DNA of 64,000 nucleotides, taken from NCBI GenBank assembly GCA_049324835.1, contig JBMOMT010000051.1:3531-67530 (forward strand), given 5' to 3'. The stretch comes from JBMOMT01 sp049324835. Lineage in GTDB: Bacteria; Chloroflexota; Anaerolineae; CAYNKW01. Of the stretch, positions 1-8,358 are shown one piece after another. Position 1 is the stretch's first letter; each line of letters opens with the position of its first letter. The position numbers were made by a program, and so were the translations under genes. Under the pieces are notes generated by a model. The model saw only the letters and a list, made by a program, of their open reading frames with translations. It had not been told where the DNA came from and did no database searches.

Positions 1-34
1 TCAGGCCCTGGCCGAGGTCGAGGCGCAGCCATGA
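1..34 (+). CDS. 3' end of an upstream gene (partial)
   Basis: A reading frame entering from the left edge ends in QALAEVEAQP and a TGA at 32-34. The TGA overlaps the ATG of the next gene as ATGA, the usual sign of translational coupling inside an operon. Too little is visible to name the product. It suggests that the catabolic operon starts upstream of the window, so its promoter is not seen here. Confidence 0.5.
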   Translation, partial: QALAEVEAQP

Positions 35-888
35 CACTCAAAACACGCTACGATGAACTGACCTGGCCCGAGATGCAGGCTGCCCTTGCCCGCCAGCCGG
101 TGGTACTGCTGCCCTTTGGCACGATCGAAGACCACGGCCCGCACCTGCCCATCAACACCGATAATGTCATCGTCGAGGCCATCTGCCAGGAGGTGGCCCG
201 CCGCGCGCCGGGTGAAATGCTGGTGATGCCATTGGTGGCCTACGGTCTGGACGAACATCACATGGACTTTGCCGGCACGGTGTCGGTGGATATGCAGACG
301 CTCATCGCCTACGTTTCCGATGTGGCCATCAGCGTCGCCCGCCACGGCTTTAGCCACATCCTGGTGGTCAACGGTCACGGCTCCAACGCCGCGATCGCCG
401 ATCTGGCCGCCCGGCGCGCCGTGCTGGAGACGGGCGCCATCTGCGGGGCCATGAGCCCCAACGCGGCCATCGACCCCAGCCTGGCCGAGCCGACGCTATC
501 GTTGATGCGCCGTTCAGCGCCGGGTGGTGTGGCCCACGCCGGCGAGTACGAGACGGCCATGATGCTCCACCTGCGGCCAGACCTGGTGCAGATGGAGGCC
601 GCCGTGCGCGAGGAGGGCCAGATCAAGATCGCTTACTTTAACTGGGATCACCCTGAGCCTAGCGTGCTCTCGTGGCAAGATTGGTGGTCGCGCATGAGCC
701 AGAGCGGTGTGTGCGGCGATCCAACCGTGGCCACGGCGGAATTTGGCGCGGCGCTGTTCGAGACGACGGTGGAGAATTTCGTGCGTTTTGTGCGAGGGTT
801 CCGCACCATCCCACTGCGCCCGCGACGCAAACCTCATCCGACACAAAACACGTCACCTGTGGAGGGAAAACTGTTGCATGACCGATAA
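31..888 (+). CDS. creatininase-family amidohydrolase
   Basis: The 285-residue protein belongs to the creatininase/creatinine amidohydrolase superfamily, metal-dependent enzymes that open cyclic amides, deformylate or hydrolyse small amides. Visible family signatures are the early GTIEDHGPHLP metal-binding segment (about residues 30-40), the NGHGSNA loop (about 114-120) and a later HAGEYET segment. Length fits the family. The start at ATG 31 overlaps the previous stop, and the 3' end overlaps the CoA transferase start by 11 bp, so it sits inside the operon. The family is functionally broad (creatininase, ArfB deformylase, IolN-type hydrolase, MftE-type peptidase). The substrate cannot be read from sequence, but the context suggests a first hydrolytic step on an amide or lactam. 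Confidence 0.85.
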   Translation: MTLKTRYDELTWPEMQAALARQPVVLLPFGTIEDHGPHLPINTDNVIVEAICQEVARRAPGEMLVMPLVAYGLDEHHMDFAGTVSVDMQTLIAYVSDVAISVARHGFSHILVVNGHGSNAAIADLAARRAVLETGAICGAMSPNAAIDPSLAEPTLSLMRRSAPGGVAHAGEYETAMMLHLRPDLVQMEAAVREEGQIKIAYFNWDHPEPSVLSWQDWWSRMSQSGVCGDPTVATAEFGAALFETTVENFVRFVRGFRTIPLRPRRKPHPTQNTSPVEGKLLHDR

Positions 889-1804
889 ACTCACGACCAT
901 GCGCCAGGCCATCGCCGCCCACGTGCACGATGGTGACACCCTGGCCATCGAAGGCTTTACCGCCTTTATCTGCTTCTCCGCCGCCCACGAGATCATCCGC
1001 CAGGGGCGGCGCGAGTTGACGCTGTGCCGCATGACGCCGGACCTGATCTACGACCAGATGATCGCCGCCGGTTGTGCGCGCAAGCTGGTTTTCAGTTACC
1101 TGGGCAACCCCGGCGTCGGCTCGCTTTACTGTGTCCGCCGCGCAGTGGAAAAGGGCATCCCCCGGCCGTTGGAAGTGGAGGAATACTCGCACTTTGGCAT
1201 GGTGGGACGTTACATGGCCGGCGCGGCGCGGCTGCCCTTTTTCCCGCTGCGTAGCTACCTGGGCGACGATCTGCCTGCCGCCAACCCGCGCATTCGTTTC
1301 GTCGAGAGTCCTTACGGTGATGGGCAGGTGGCGGTGGTGCCGCCGCTCAACCCCGATGTGGCTATCATTCACGCCCAACGCGCCGATGCCAGCGGCAACA
1401 CCCAGATGTGGGGTCTGCTGGGCGTACAAAAGGAGGTGGCCTTTGCCGCCAGACAGGTGATCGTCGTCGTGGAAGAGATCGTGGACGAATCGGTGGTGCG
1501 CAGTGATCCCAACCGCACCGTGATCCCCGGCTTGCTGGTGAGCGCGGTGGTGCGCCAGCCGTACGGCGCCCATCCTTCCTACGTCCAGGGCTATTACGAC
1601 CGTGACAATCGTTTTTACCTGGAGTGGGATCGCATCTCGCGCGACGAGGCCACCACCCGCGCCTGGCTCGATGAGTGGGTCTACGGCGTGGATGACTGGG
1701 CCGGTTATCTGGCCAGACTGGAAGCGTTGGAGCCGGACATCTGGCGGCGGTTGGCTCCCGGCGAGGCGCTCTCGCAGCCGGTGAATTACGGCATCTATGG
1801 GTGA
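878..1804 (+). CDS. CoA transferase subunit A (glutaconate CoA-transferase/IpdA-like)
   Basis: This 308-residue protein is the alpha subunit of a class I CoA-transferase-fold enzyme, most like the glutaconate CoA-transferase/IpdA group. Typical segments are IEGFTAF near the N terminus, EEYSHFGMVGRYMAGA (about residues 105-120), and HAQRADASGN (about 168-177). ATG 878 was chosen because it follows a GGAGGG ribosome site at 861-866 and leaves the family-like N terminus MTDKLTTMRQ; the frame is open further upstream but reads through the previous gene. The beta subunit follows 10 bp later. Members transfer CoA between organic acids, or in IpdAB hydrolyse a cyclic acyl-CoA; which applies here is unknown. 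Confidence 0.88.
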   Translation: MTDKLTTMRQAIAAHVHDGDTLAIEGFTAFICFSAAHEIIRQGRRELTLCRMTPDLIYDQMIAAGCARKLVFSYLGNPGVGSLYCVRRAVEKGIPRPLEVEEYSHFGMVGRYMAGAARLPFFPLRSYLGDDLPAANPRIRFVESPYGDGQVAVVPPLNPDVAIIHAQRADASGNTQMWGLLGVQKEVAFAARQVIVVVEEIVDESVVRSDPNRTVIPGLLVSAVVRQPYGAHPSYVQGYYDRDNRFYLEWDRISRDEATTRAWLDEWVYGVDDWAGYLARLEALEPDIWRRLAPGEALSQPVNYGIYG

Positions 1805-1814
1805 GGAGGCCCGG

Positions 1815-2606
1815 ATGACAGACTATACCCCTTCGGAAATGATGATCACCGCTTCGGCGCGGGCGCTGGCCCCCGATGACGCTCGGGGGCTGGCCCCCGA
1901 GCGGGTGGTCTTTGTGGGCGTGGGACTGCCCAACATCGCCTGCAATCTGGCGCGGCGCACCGTGGCTCCGCATCTGGAGCTGGTTTACGAGTCGGGCGTG
2001 TTTGGCGCGCGCCCGGCGCGGCTGCCGCTGTCCATCGGCGATCCGACGCTCATCAGCGGGGCGACGCTGGCCTGCCCCATGTCGGATCTGTTCATGTATT
2101 ACCTCCAGGGCGGGCGCATCGAGGTGGCCTTTTTGGGCGTGGCCCAGATCGACCGTTACGGCAACATCAACACCACCGTTATCGGCGATTACGCCCAACC
2201 CCAAGTGCGCCTGCCGGGCAGCGGCGGTGCGTGCGAGATCGCCATCCACGCCCGCCAGGTGTTCATCATCACCCGCCTCAGCAAACGCACCTTTGTGGAG
2301 CGCATCGACTTTTGCACCAGCGCCGGTCACCTGGACGGCCAACCCGGTCAGCGGGCGGCGCTGGGCATGCCGGGCGCAGGGCCGCAGGTGGTGGTGACGG
2401 ATAAGGCCATCTTGGGTTTCGACCGCATCACCGGCGAAATGACGCTACTGTCGGTGCATCCCGGCGTGACGGTGCAAGAGGTGCAGGCCGGGGTGAGCTG
2501 GCCGCTGCGCGTGACCGATGATCTGACTGTCACCGCGCCGCCGACCGCCGACGAGTTGCGTATCATCCGGCAAGAGCTGGATCCACAGGGCATCTATAGC
2601 CGCTGA
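1815..2606 (+). CDS. CoA transferase subunit B (glutaconate CoA-transferase/IpdB-like)
   Basis: The 263-residue beta subunit partners with the gene just upstream. It carries the VYESGVFG loop (about residues 55-62), which lies where class I CoA transferases have their catalytic-loop glutamate, plus LGVAQIDRYGNINTT and a late DKAILGFD stretch typical of the family. ATG 1815 is preferred over 1797 because GAGGAGG lies a few bases before it. Near the N terminus (1866-1904) the gene contains one and a half units of a GC-rich hairpin repeat encoding APDDARGLAPE, the same repeat found in two unrelated genes of this window. The extra loop lies before the conserved core and probably does not harm activity. 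Confidence 0.87.
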   Translation: MTDYTPSEMMITASARALAPDDARGLAPERVVFVGVGLPNIACNLARRTVAPHLELVYESGVFGARPARLPLSIGDPTLISGATLACPMSDLFMYYLQGGRIEVAFLGVAQIDRYGNINTTVIGDYAQPQVRLPGSGGACEIAIHARQVFIITRLSKRTFVERIDFCTSAGHLDGQPGQRAALGMPGAGPQVVVTDKAILGFDRITGEMTLLSVHPGVTVQEVQAGVSWPLRVTDDLTVTAPPTADELRIIRQELDPQGIYSR

Positions 2607-2654
2607 AAATCAGACCTGGCAGGTTTTAACCCCACAGTTACAAGGAGGATTCGA

Positions 2655-3899
2655 GTGCATCACATTGTCATCGTAGACGCTGTGCGTTCGCCCATTGGCC
2701 GTCACAACGGCGGCCTTTCGTCCGTGCGGCCCGACGATCTGTTGGCCACCGTGCTGCGCGCGCTGGTGGATCGGGTGGGCATCGACCCGGCGCTGATCGA
2801 GGACGTCTACGCCGGTTGCGGCAATCAGGCCGGCGAGGACAACCGCGACGTGGCTCGTATGTCGGCCTTGCTGGCCGGTTTCCCGGTGGAGGTCAGCGGC
2901 GTGACGGTCAATCGCAACTGTGCCTCCGGGCTGGAGGCGGTGAACCAGGCGGCCAAAGCCATCCTGGCCGGCGAGGGCGACGTTTTCATCGGCGCGGCGG
3001 TGGAGAGCATGAGCCGCGCGCCGTGGTCGATGCCCAAACCGGAGCGCCCCCAGCCGGTGGGTCACCCCCAAATCTGGGATACGACCATCGGCTGGCGTTA
3101 CGATAATCCCAAGATGGACGCGCTGTACCCCATCATCAGCCTGGGTGAGACAGCCGAGAATATCGCCCAGGAAATGGGCATCAGCCGCGAGGATCAGGAT
3201 GCCTTTGCCCTGGAGAGCCACCGGCGGGCCGTGGCGGCCATCAACGCCGGCCGGTTCAAGGCCGAGATCGTGCCCATCGAAGTGGCGCAGCGTAAAGGCC
3301 CGCCGCTGGTGGTCGATACCGACGAGCACCCGCGTTACACGATCGTCGATGGCCAGTATGTGCTCGATACCGATATGGCGCAACTGGCCCGCTTGCGGCC
3401 GGCCTTTCGTAAGAACGGCACGGTGACGGCCGGCAATTCCAGCGGCATCAACGACGGCGCAGCGGCGGTGTTGCTCACCAGCGAAGAAAAAGCGCGCCAA
3501 CTGGGCCTCGAGCCGATGGCCCGCTGGCTGGGTTCTGCCGTGGCTGGCGTCGACCCCGGCGTGATGGGCTACGGCCCTGTGCCGGCCACACAAAAACTCC
3601 TCAAACGGCTGGGCCTGACGCTCGACGAGATCGGCCTGATCGAGTTGAACGAGGCCTTTGCCGCTCAGTCGCTGGGCGTGATGCGCCGGTTGGGCCTGGA
3701 GCACACCATCACCAACGTCAATGGCGGGGCGATCGCTTTGGGCCATCCCACCGGCTGCTCCGGGGCGCGTATCCTGACCACGCTGCTGCACGAGATGAAG
3801 CGCCGCGCCCCACAGGAAAAACGGCCCTATTACGGTCTGGCAACGCTGTGTGTGGGTGTGGGCATGGGCGTTTCCACGCTCGTCGAGTGGCTGGATTAG
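2655..3899 (+). CDS. thiolase (acetyl-CoA/3-oxoacyl-CoA C-acyltransferase)
   Basis: The 414-residue protein is a complete thiolase. Cys89 in NRNCASGLEA is the acyl-accepting nucleophile. NEAFAAQ, the GGAIALGHPTGCSGAR histidine loop and the C-terminal CVGVGMG with the acid/base cysteine are all present. It starts with GTG 2655 after AGGAGG at 2642-2647. Placed right after a two-subunit CoA transferase, it mirrors beta-ketoadipate-type modules in which a 3-keto acid is activated with CoA and then cleaved to acetyl-CoA plus a shorter acyl-CoA. It could also act in the condensing direction; the biochemical substrate is not visible. Confidence 0.93.
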   Translation: MHHIVIVDAVRSPIGRHNGGLSSVRPDDLLATVLRALVDRVGIDPALIEDVYAGCGNQAGEDNRDVARMSALLAGFPVEVSGVTVNRNCASGLEAVNQAAKAILAGEGDVFIGAAVESMSRAPWSMPKPERPQPVGHPQIWDTTIGWRYDNPKMDALYPIISLGETAENIAQEMGISREDQDAFALESHRRAVAAINAGRFKAEIVPIEVAQRKGPPLVVDTDEHPRYTIVDGQYVLDTDMAQLARLRPAFRKNGTVTAGNSSGINDGAAAVLLTSEEKARQLGLEPMARWLGSAVAGVDPGVMGYGPVPATQKLLKRLGLTLDEIGLIELNEAFAAQSLGVMRRLGLEHTITNVNGGAIALGHPTGCSGARILTTLLHEMKRRAPQEKRPYYGLATLCVGVGMGVSTLVEWLD

Positions 3900-3915
3900 A
3901 AATAGTTCTTGGTGC

Positions 3916-4037
3916 GTCACTGCTCAGCCTACCCTTCCGCAGGCTGGAAAACCGACTGAAATCGTTTGCCGGCTTGGATACTTGGGCCGATTTCTACTCG
4001 AAACCACTTCCAAACCTGCGGGAGGGTGAGCAGTTAC
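3916..4037 (-). repeat. polar palindromic element, copy E1 (122 bp)
   Basis: The ends are long inverted repeats: CTGCTCAGCCTACCCTTCCG on the left and GGGAGGGTGAGCAGTTAC on the right. Only one arm has the extra GCCTA. On the minus strand the interior is clearly homologous to copy E5 at 38002-38123, and both are 122 bp. It sits inside the operon, ending 36 bp before the next start codon. Confidence 0.8.
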
Positions 4038-4073
4038 ACCAGAAATTAGAAATCGAGATTGGAGATACGGATC

Positions 4074-5303
4074 ATGCAGAGACCACTCTGTGGTGTTCGG
4101 GTCGTTGCGCTGGAGCAGTACATGAGCGCGCCCTATTGCACCATGCTCCTGGCCGATGCCGGCGCCGAGGTGATCAAGATCGAGCGGCCTGGCGTGGGCG
4201 ATCCGCGCCGCGCCATCCCCCCCTACGCCCAAGACGCTCAGGGCCGCCGCGTGGCTGGCGGGTTCATCGGTTACAATCGTAACAAAAAGAGCCTGGCCCT
4301 CAATTTGCAGGCAGAGACTGGCCGCCAGATTCTGAAGGACCTGGTTCGAGTATCCGATGCGGTCGTCGAGAACCTGCGCCCCGGCGCGATGGACAAAATG
4401 GGCCTGGATTACGAATCGCTGCGGGCGATCCAGCCGCGGCTGGTTTATGCCGCCATTTCCGGTTTTGGGCGGCTGGAGGGTTACACCGGCCCCTACAGCG
4501 ACCGTCCCGCCTTCGACATCGTGGCCGAGGCGATGAGCGGCGTGATGAACCTGGTGGGTTTTGCCGACAAGCCCCCCTCGTGGACCATCTATGGCCTGGC
4601 CGACGTTTACAGCGGCATGGTCACCGCTTACGGCGTGATGCTGGCCCTCTTTATGCGCGAGCGCACCGGCGAGGGCCAGTTCGTCGATAGCGCCATGCTG
4701 GACAACATGCTGGCCCTCAACGAGCGTATGGCCGTGGTCTATTCCTTCACCGGCCAATCGCCGCAGCGCGGGCGGCTGCAGCACATCTACCCGCGCGGCG
4801 CTTTCCGCTGCCAGGATGGTTACCTGGCCCTCAACATCCCCGACGATGTCCAGTGGCGCCGCCTTTGCACGGCCATGGGCCGCGAGGACTTGCAGACCGA
4901 TTCCCGCACCGCCGACGGCACCGCACGCGGCGCGAATGCCGACCTGGTCAACAGCGTCGTCGAAACCTGGCTGGCCGACAAGACCCGCGCCCAGGCGGTG
5001 GCCCTGCTGGAGGCTCAGGGTGTGCCCTCCGGGCCGGTCTACACCGCCGAGGATGTATTCACCGATCCCCACATCGCCGCGCGTGGTATGCTGGTCACCG
5101 TCGATGACCCCATCGCCGGGCCGCGCCAGTATACTCGCAGCCCGTTGCACCTTTCTGCCGCACCCGAAATTTCCACCCGGCCCGCGCCGCAACTGGGCGA
5201 GCACAGCCTGTCCATTTTGCACGACCTGCTGGGCTACGACCAGGCCCAGATCGAGCGTCTGCTGGCAGAGGGCGTGGTCGAGCAACACCCGGAAGGGAGG
5301 TAA
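4074..5303 (+). CDS. class III (CaiB/BaiF-type) CoA transferase
   Basis: This 409-residue protein belongs to the CaiB/BaiF/formyl-CoA transferase family, which moves CoA between carboxylic acids through an enzyme-bound anhydride on aspartate. The N terminus (CGVRVVALEQYMSAPYCTMLLADAGAEVIK), described here by its key pattern of a short strand then LADxGAEVIKIE, is diagnostic; so are NRNKKSLALNL, the VENLRPGAMDKMGL segment and VDSAMLDNM. ATG 4074 follows GGAG at 4061-4064. It is the second CoA transferase in the same operon, so two acids are probably activated, or one activates and one recycles CoA. Neighbours are a thiolase and the GcvP-like pair, 2 bp downstream. Confidence 0.9.
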   Translation: MQRPLCGVRVVALEQYMSAPYCTMLLADAGAEVIKIERPGVGDPRRAIPPYAQDAQGRRVAGGFIGYNRNKKSLALNLQAETGRQILKDLVRVSDAVVENLRPGAMDKMGLDYESLRAIQPRLVYAAISGFGRLEGYTGPYSDRPAFDIVAEAMSGVMNLVGFADKPPSWTIYGLADVYSGMVTAYGVMLALFMRERTGEGQFVDSAMLDNMLALNERMAVVYSFTGQSPQRGRLQHIYPRGAFRCQDGYLALNIPDDVQWRRLCTAMGREDLQTDSRTADGTARGANADLVNSVVETWLADKTRAQAVALLEAQGVPSGPVYTAEDVFTDPHIAARGMLVTVDDPIAGPRQYTRSPLHLSAAPEISTRPAPQLGEHSLSILHDLLGYDQAQIERLLAEGVVEQHPEGR

Positions 5304-5305
5304 AC

Positions 5306-6703
5306 GTGCGCCACAACGATCCGACGGTGTACCCCTACATCCCCAACTCGGCGCCAGGCGTCAAAAAAGAGATGCTGCGCGCCGTCGGCGCCGAGAGCGT
5401 GGACGAGTTCTACGCCGACGTGCCCGAGGCGCTGCGTCAACGCCGGCCGCTGAACCTGCCACCGCCGCTGCTTTCCGAGTACGCTCTCAAGCGCCACGTC
5501 GAAGGGCTGCTGGCCCGCAACACCCCCTGCAACGAGGCGATCAGCTTTCTGGGCGGCGGTTGTTACCAGCACCACGTGCCCGCCGTGTGCGACGAGGTGA
5601 ACCGCCGCGGCGAGTTCCTGACCGCCTACGCCGGCGAGCCCTACGACGACCACGGCCGCTTTCAGGCCTTGTTCGAATATACCAGCATGATGGGCGAACT
5701 GCTGGACATGGACGTGGTCAATGTGCCCACCTACGACGGTTTCCAGGCGGCGGCCACCGCGCTGCGTATGGCCTCGCGCCTCACCGGGCGGCGGCGAGCG
5801 CTGCTGTGCGGCACGGTGGGGCCGGCCAAACTGTCCAAAATCCGCGACTATAACCGGCGGGCGATGGACATCGAGCTGCTGCCCTACCACCCAGCCACCG
5901 GCCTGATGGACCTGGATACGCTGCGGGCGGCCATCTCGGACCAGACCGCCGCCGTGTATTTCGAAAATCCATCGTACCTGGGCTTTTTGGAGACGCAGGG
6001 GGCCGAGATCGCGGCCCTGGCCCACGAGCACGGCGCCGAGTGTATTGTCAGTGTCAATCCCATCTCGCTGGGCGTGTTGACCCCGCCGGCCGATTACGGC
6101 GGCGACATCGTCTGCGGCGATATTCAACCGCTGGGCATCCACATGCAGTACGGCGGCGGCCACGGCGGCTTTATCGCCAGCCGCGACGAGCCGCGCTACG
6201 TGATAGAGTATCCCTCGCGGCTGTTCGGCATCGCCCCCACGCGGCTGCCGGGTGAATATGGCTTTGGCGACGTGGCCTACGAGCGCACGTCGTTTGCCGT
6301 CCGCGAGGAGGGCAAAGAGTGGGTGGGCACGGCGGCGGCGCTGTGGGGCATCACCGCCGGGGTGTACCTGGCGCTGCTGGGGCCGTTGGGTTTGGCCGAA
6401 CTGGGCGAGGGCATCATGGCCCGCGCCTGTTACGCCATGCAGCGGTTGGACGCCATCGCCGGCGTGCGCGCGCCGCTTTTCGACGCTCCCCACTTTGGCG
6501 AGTTTGTGGCCGATTTCAACGCCACGGGCCGCACCGTGGCCGAGATCAACGACGCGCTGCTGGCGCGGGGCATCTTTGGCGGGGCCGATCTCAGCCGCGA
6601 GTTTCCGGCCCTGGGTCAGAGCGCGCTCTACTGCGTGACCGAGATTCACAGCCAGGCCGACATCGACCGGCTAGCAGCGACGCTGGTGGAGGTGGTGGCA
6701 TGA
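5306..6703 (+). CDS. divergent glycine decarboxylase P-protein-like subunit (GcvPA-like)
   Basis: The 465-residue protein aligns end to end by eye with the N-terminal half of the PLP-dependent glycine decarboxylase: LNLPPPLLSEY, ISFLGGGCYQHHVPAV, ALFEYTSMMGELLDMDVVN and the C-terminal domain are recognisable. Several stretches nearly invariant in true GcvPA are changed. The TPYQPEISQG region reads AGEPYDDHGRF, the GEGQSLG loop reads GDIQPLG, and the ATSNICTNQ segment is replaced by KEWVGTAAALWG. The start is GTG 5306 after GGGAGG. The stop overlaps the GcvPB-like start (ATGA). No gcvT, gcvH or lpd is nearby. I infer a PLP enzyme related to glycine decarboxylase but with another substrate or without the lipoyl partner. 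Confidence 0.8.
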   Translation: MRHNDPTVYPYIPNSAPGVKKEMLRAVGAESVDEFYADVPEALRQRRPLNLPPPLLSEYALKRHVEGLLARNTPCNEAISFLGGGCYQHHVPAVCDEVNRRGEFLTAYAGEPYDDHGRFQALFEYTSMMGELLDMDVVNVPTYDGFQAAATALRMASRLTGRRRALLCGTVGPAKLSKIRDYNRRAMDIELLPYHPATGLMDLDTLRAAISDQTAAVYFENPSYLGFLETQGAEIAALAHEHGAECIVSVNPISLGVLTPPADYGGDIVCGDIQPLGIHMQYGGGHGGFIASRDEPRYVIEYPSRLFGIAPTRLPGEYGFGDVAYERTSFAVREEGKEWVGTAAALWGITAGVYLALLGPLGLAELGEGIMARACYAMQRLDAIAGVRAPLFDAPHFGEFVADFNATGRTVAEINDALLARGIFGGADLSREFPALGQSALYCVTEIHSQADIDRLAATLVEVVA

Positions 6704-8358
6704 GCAAACAAATCACCGCTCCCGCTGGGCCACAGTCCAGCGGCGGCGGCGGACTGTGGTCCGCCGAGAGCAAGAGAGAGGACATCACCAGCCAGCGCTA
6801 CACCGACGGCAAACCGAACCTGCGCCGCTTTCACCAGGCCCGCTGGGACGAGCCCATCATCTTTGAGTTGAGCCGGCAGGGGCAGCGCGGCCTGCTGACG
6901 CCGCCCGTGGAAGAGGGCATCCGGCGCGAGGTGGGTGATGTTTTGGCCGGTCTGCCCGGAACGATGCGCCGCCGGACGCCGCCGGCCCTGCCGGAGCTTT
7001 CGCAGCCGCAGGTGCTGCGCCATTATCTGCGCCTTTCGCAAGAGAACCTGGGCGCCGATCTCAACGTGGATGTGGGCCAGGGCACCTGCACCATGAAATA
7101 CAGCCCCAAGGTCAACGACCAACTGGCCGCCTCACCCAAGATGGCCGGGCTGCACCCGCTCCAGGACGAGCGCACCGTGCAGGGCATCCTGGAGGTGATG
7201 TGGCGCTTTGAGTTGATTCTCAAAGAACTGTCAGGTCTGGATCGTTTTTCGCTCCAGTCGGGCGCGGGCTCGGCGGCCATCTATACCAACGCAGCCATCA
7301 TCCGCGCCTACCACGAGTCGCAGGGCCAGGCAGCGCAGCGCGACGAGATCATCACCACGATTTTCTCCCATCCGTCCAACGCCGCCTGCGCCCGGACGGC
7401 CGGTTTCAAGATCATCACCCTCTATCCCGATACCGACGGCTACCCCGATCTGGATGCACTCAAGGCCGCCGTCTCGGAGCGCACCGCCGGGCTGATGATC
7501 ACCAATCCGGAGGACACGGGCATTTTCAACCCGCGCATCGCCGAGTTTGTGCAGGCTGTGCACCAGGTGGGCGGGCTGTGTGCCTACGATCAGGCCAATG
7601 CCAACGGCATCCTGGGCATCACGCGCGCCCGCGACGCCGGTTTCGATCTGTGCCATTTCAATCTGCACAAGACCTTTTCTACACCCCACGGCTGCGGCGG
7701 GCCGGGGGCGGGCGTCGTCGGCGCGACTCAAGAACTGGCGCGCTTCCTGCCGCTGCCGCTGGTGGCCTTCGATGGTGCTCGCTACTTTTTGGATTGGGAT
7801 CGGCCTCAAAGCATCGGCAAGATGGGGCCGTGGTATGGCAACGCCCCGGTGGTGCTCAAGGCCTACGCCTGGGCCATGAGCCTCGGCGCGGAAGGGCTGC
7901 GCCAGGCCGCCGAGATCGCGGTGCTCAATAACAATTATTTACTGGAAAAGGTGCGGGCCATCCCCGGCGCGGCTGCGCCCTATGCCGCCGGCAAACGGCG
8001 CATCGAGCAGGTGCGTTATAGCTGGCAGGAACTGACCGGGCAGACCGGCGTCCACTCGGAAGAGATCGGGCTGCGGGCGGCCGATTTCGGCGTGCACTAT
8101 TGGCTCAGCCATCACCCCTACGTCGTGCCCGAGCCGTGCACGCTGGAACCCACCGAGTCCTACTCCAAGGATGAACTCGACGAGTACGCGGCCATTCTGG
8201 CCCACGTGGCCGATGAGGCGCGGACCGAGCCGGAGGTGGTCAAGAGCGCGCCGCACAACAGCACCGTGCACAGCATCGACCACGCGCCGCTGGACGATCC
8301 GGCGCGCTGGGCGGTGACCTGGCGGGCATACCGGAGAAAAGTGAAACGTGAGACCTAG
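6700..8358 (+). CDS. divergent glycine decarboxylase P-protein-like subunit (GcvPB-like, PLP-binding)
   Basis: This 552-residue protein corresponds to the PLP-binding half of glycine decarboxylase. The Schiff-base lysine is in FNLHKTFSTPHGCGGPG, and EPTESYSKDELDE and the final KSAPHN motif are typical. Divergent positions include the HGTNPA motif, here HPSNAA, and YDGANLNA, here YDQANANG. An N-terminal stretch of about 30 residues rich in Gly and Ser is unusual. The start at ATG 6700 overlaps the previous stop; reading frame further upstream is shadow. It forms a heterodimer candidate with the preceding subunit. Because both halves deviate at conserved positions, a role in ordinary glycine cleavage is doubtful. 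Confidence 0.82.
   Translation: MSKQITAPAGPQSSGGGGLWSAESKREDITSQRYTDGKPNLRRFHQARWDEPIIFELSRQGQRGLLTPPVEEGIRREVGDVLAGLPGTMRRRTPPALPELSQPQVLRHYLRLSQENLGADLNVDVGQGTCTMKYSPKVNDQLAASPKMAGLHPLQDERTVQGILEVMWRFELILKELSGLDRFSLQSGAGSAAIYTNAAIIRAYHESQGQAAQRDEIITTIFSHPSNAACARTAGFKIITLYPDTDGYPDLDALKAAVSERTAGLMITNPEDTGIFNPRIAEFVQAVHQVGGLCAYDQANANGILGITRARDAGFDLCHFNLHKTFSTPHGCGGPGAGVVGATQELARFLPLPLVAFDGARYFLDWDRPQSIGKMGPWYGNAPVVLKAYAWAMSLGAEGLRQAAEIAVLNNNYLLEKVRAIPGAAAPYAAGKRRIEQVRYSWQELTGQTGVHSEEIGLRAADFGVHYWLSHHPYVVPEPCTLEPTESYSKDELDEYAAILAHVADEARTEPEVVKSAPHNSTVHSIDHAPLDDPARWAVTWRAYRRKVKRET

Noticed and set aside
3916..4037. Terminator splitting the catabolic operon at copy E1
   Set aside because: The hairpin has no T-run on either side, and the same family lies in leaders of other expressed genes, so it need not end transcription.
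659..5288. Long minus-strand open frames opposite the catabolic operon
   Set aside because: They are His/Gln/Arg-rich, match no family and lie exactly opposite genes with clear motifs, so they are codon-bias shadows.
5306..8358. Ordinary glycine cleavage system
   Set aside because: No gcvT, gcvH or lpd is adjacent and several P-protein motifs are changed in both subunits.
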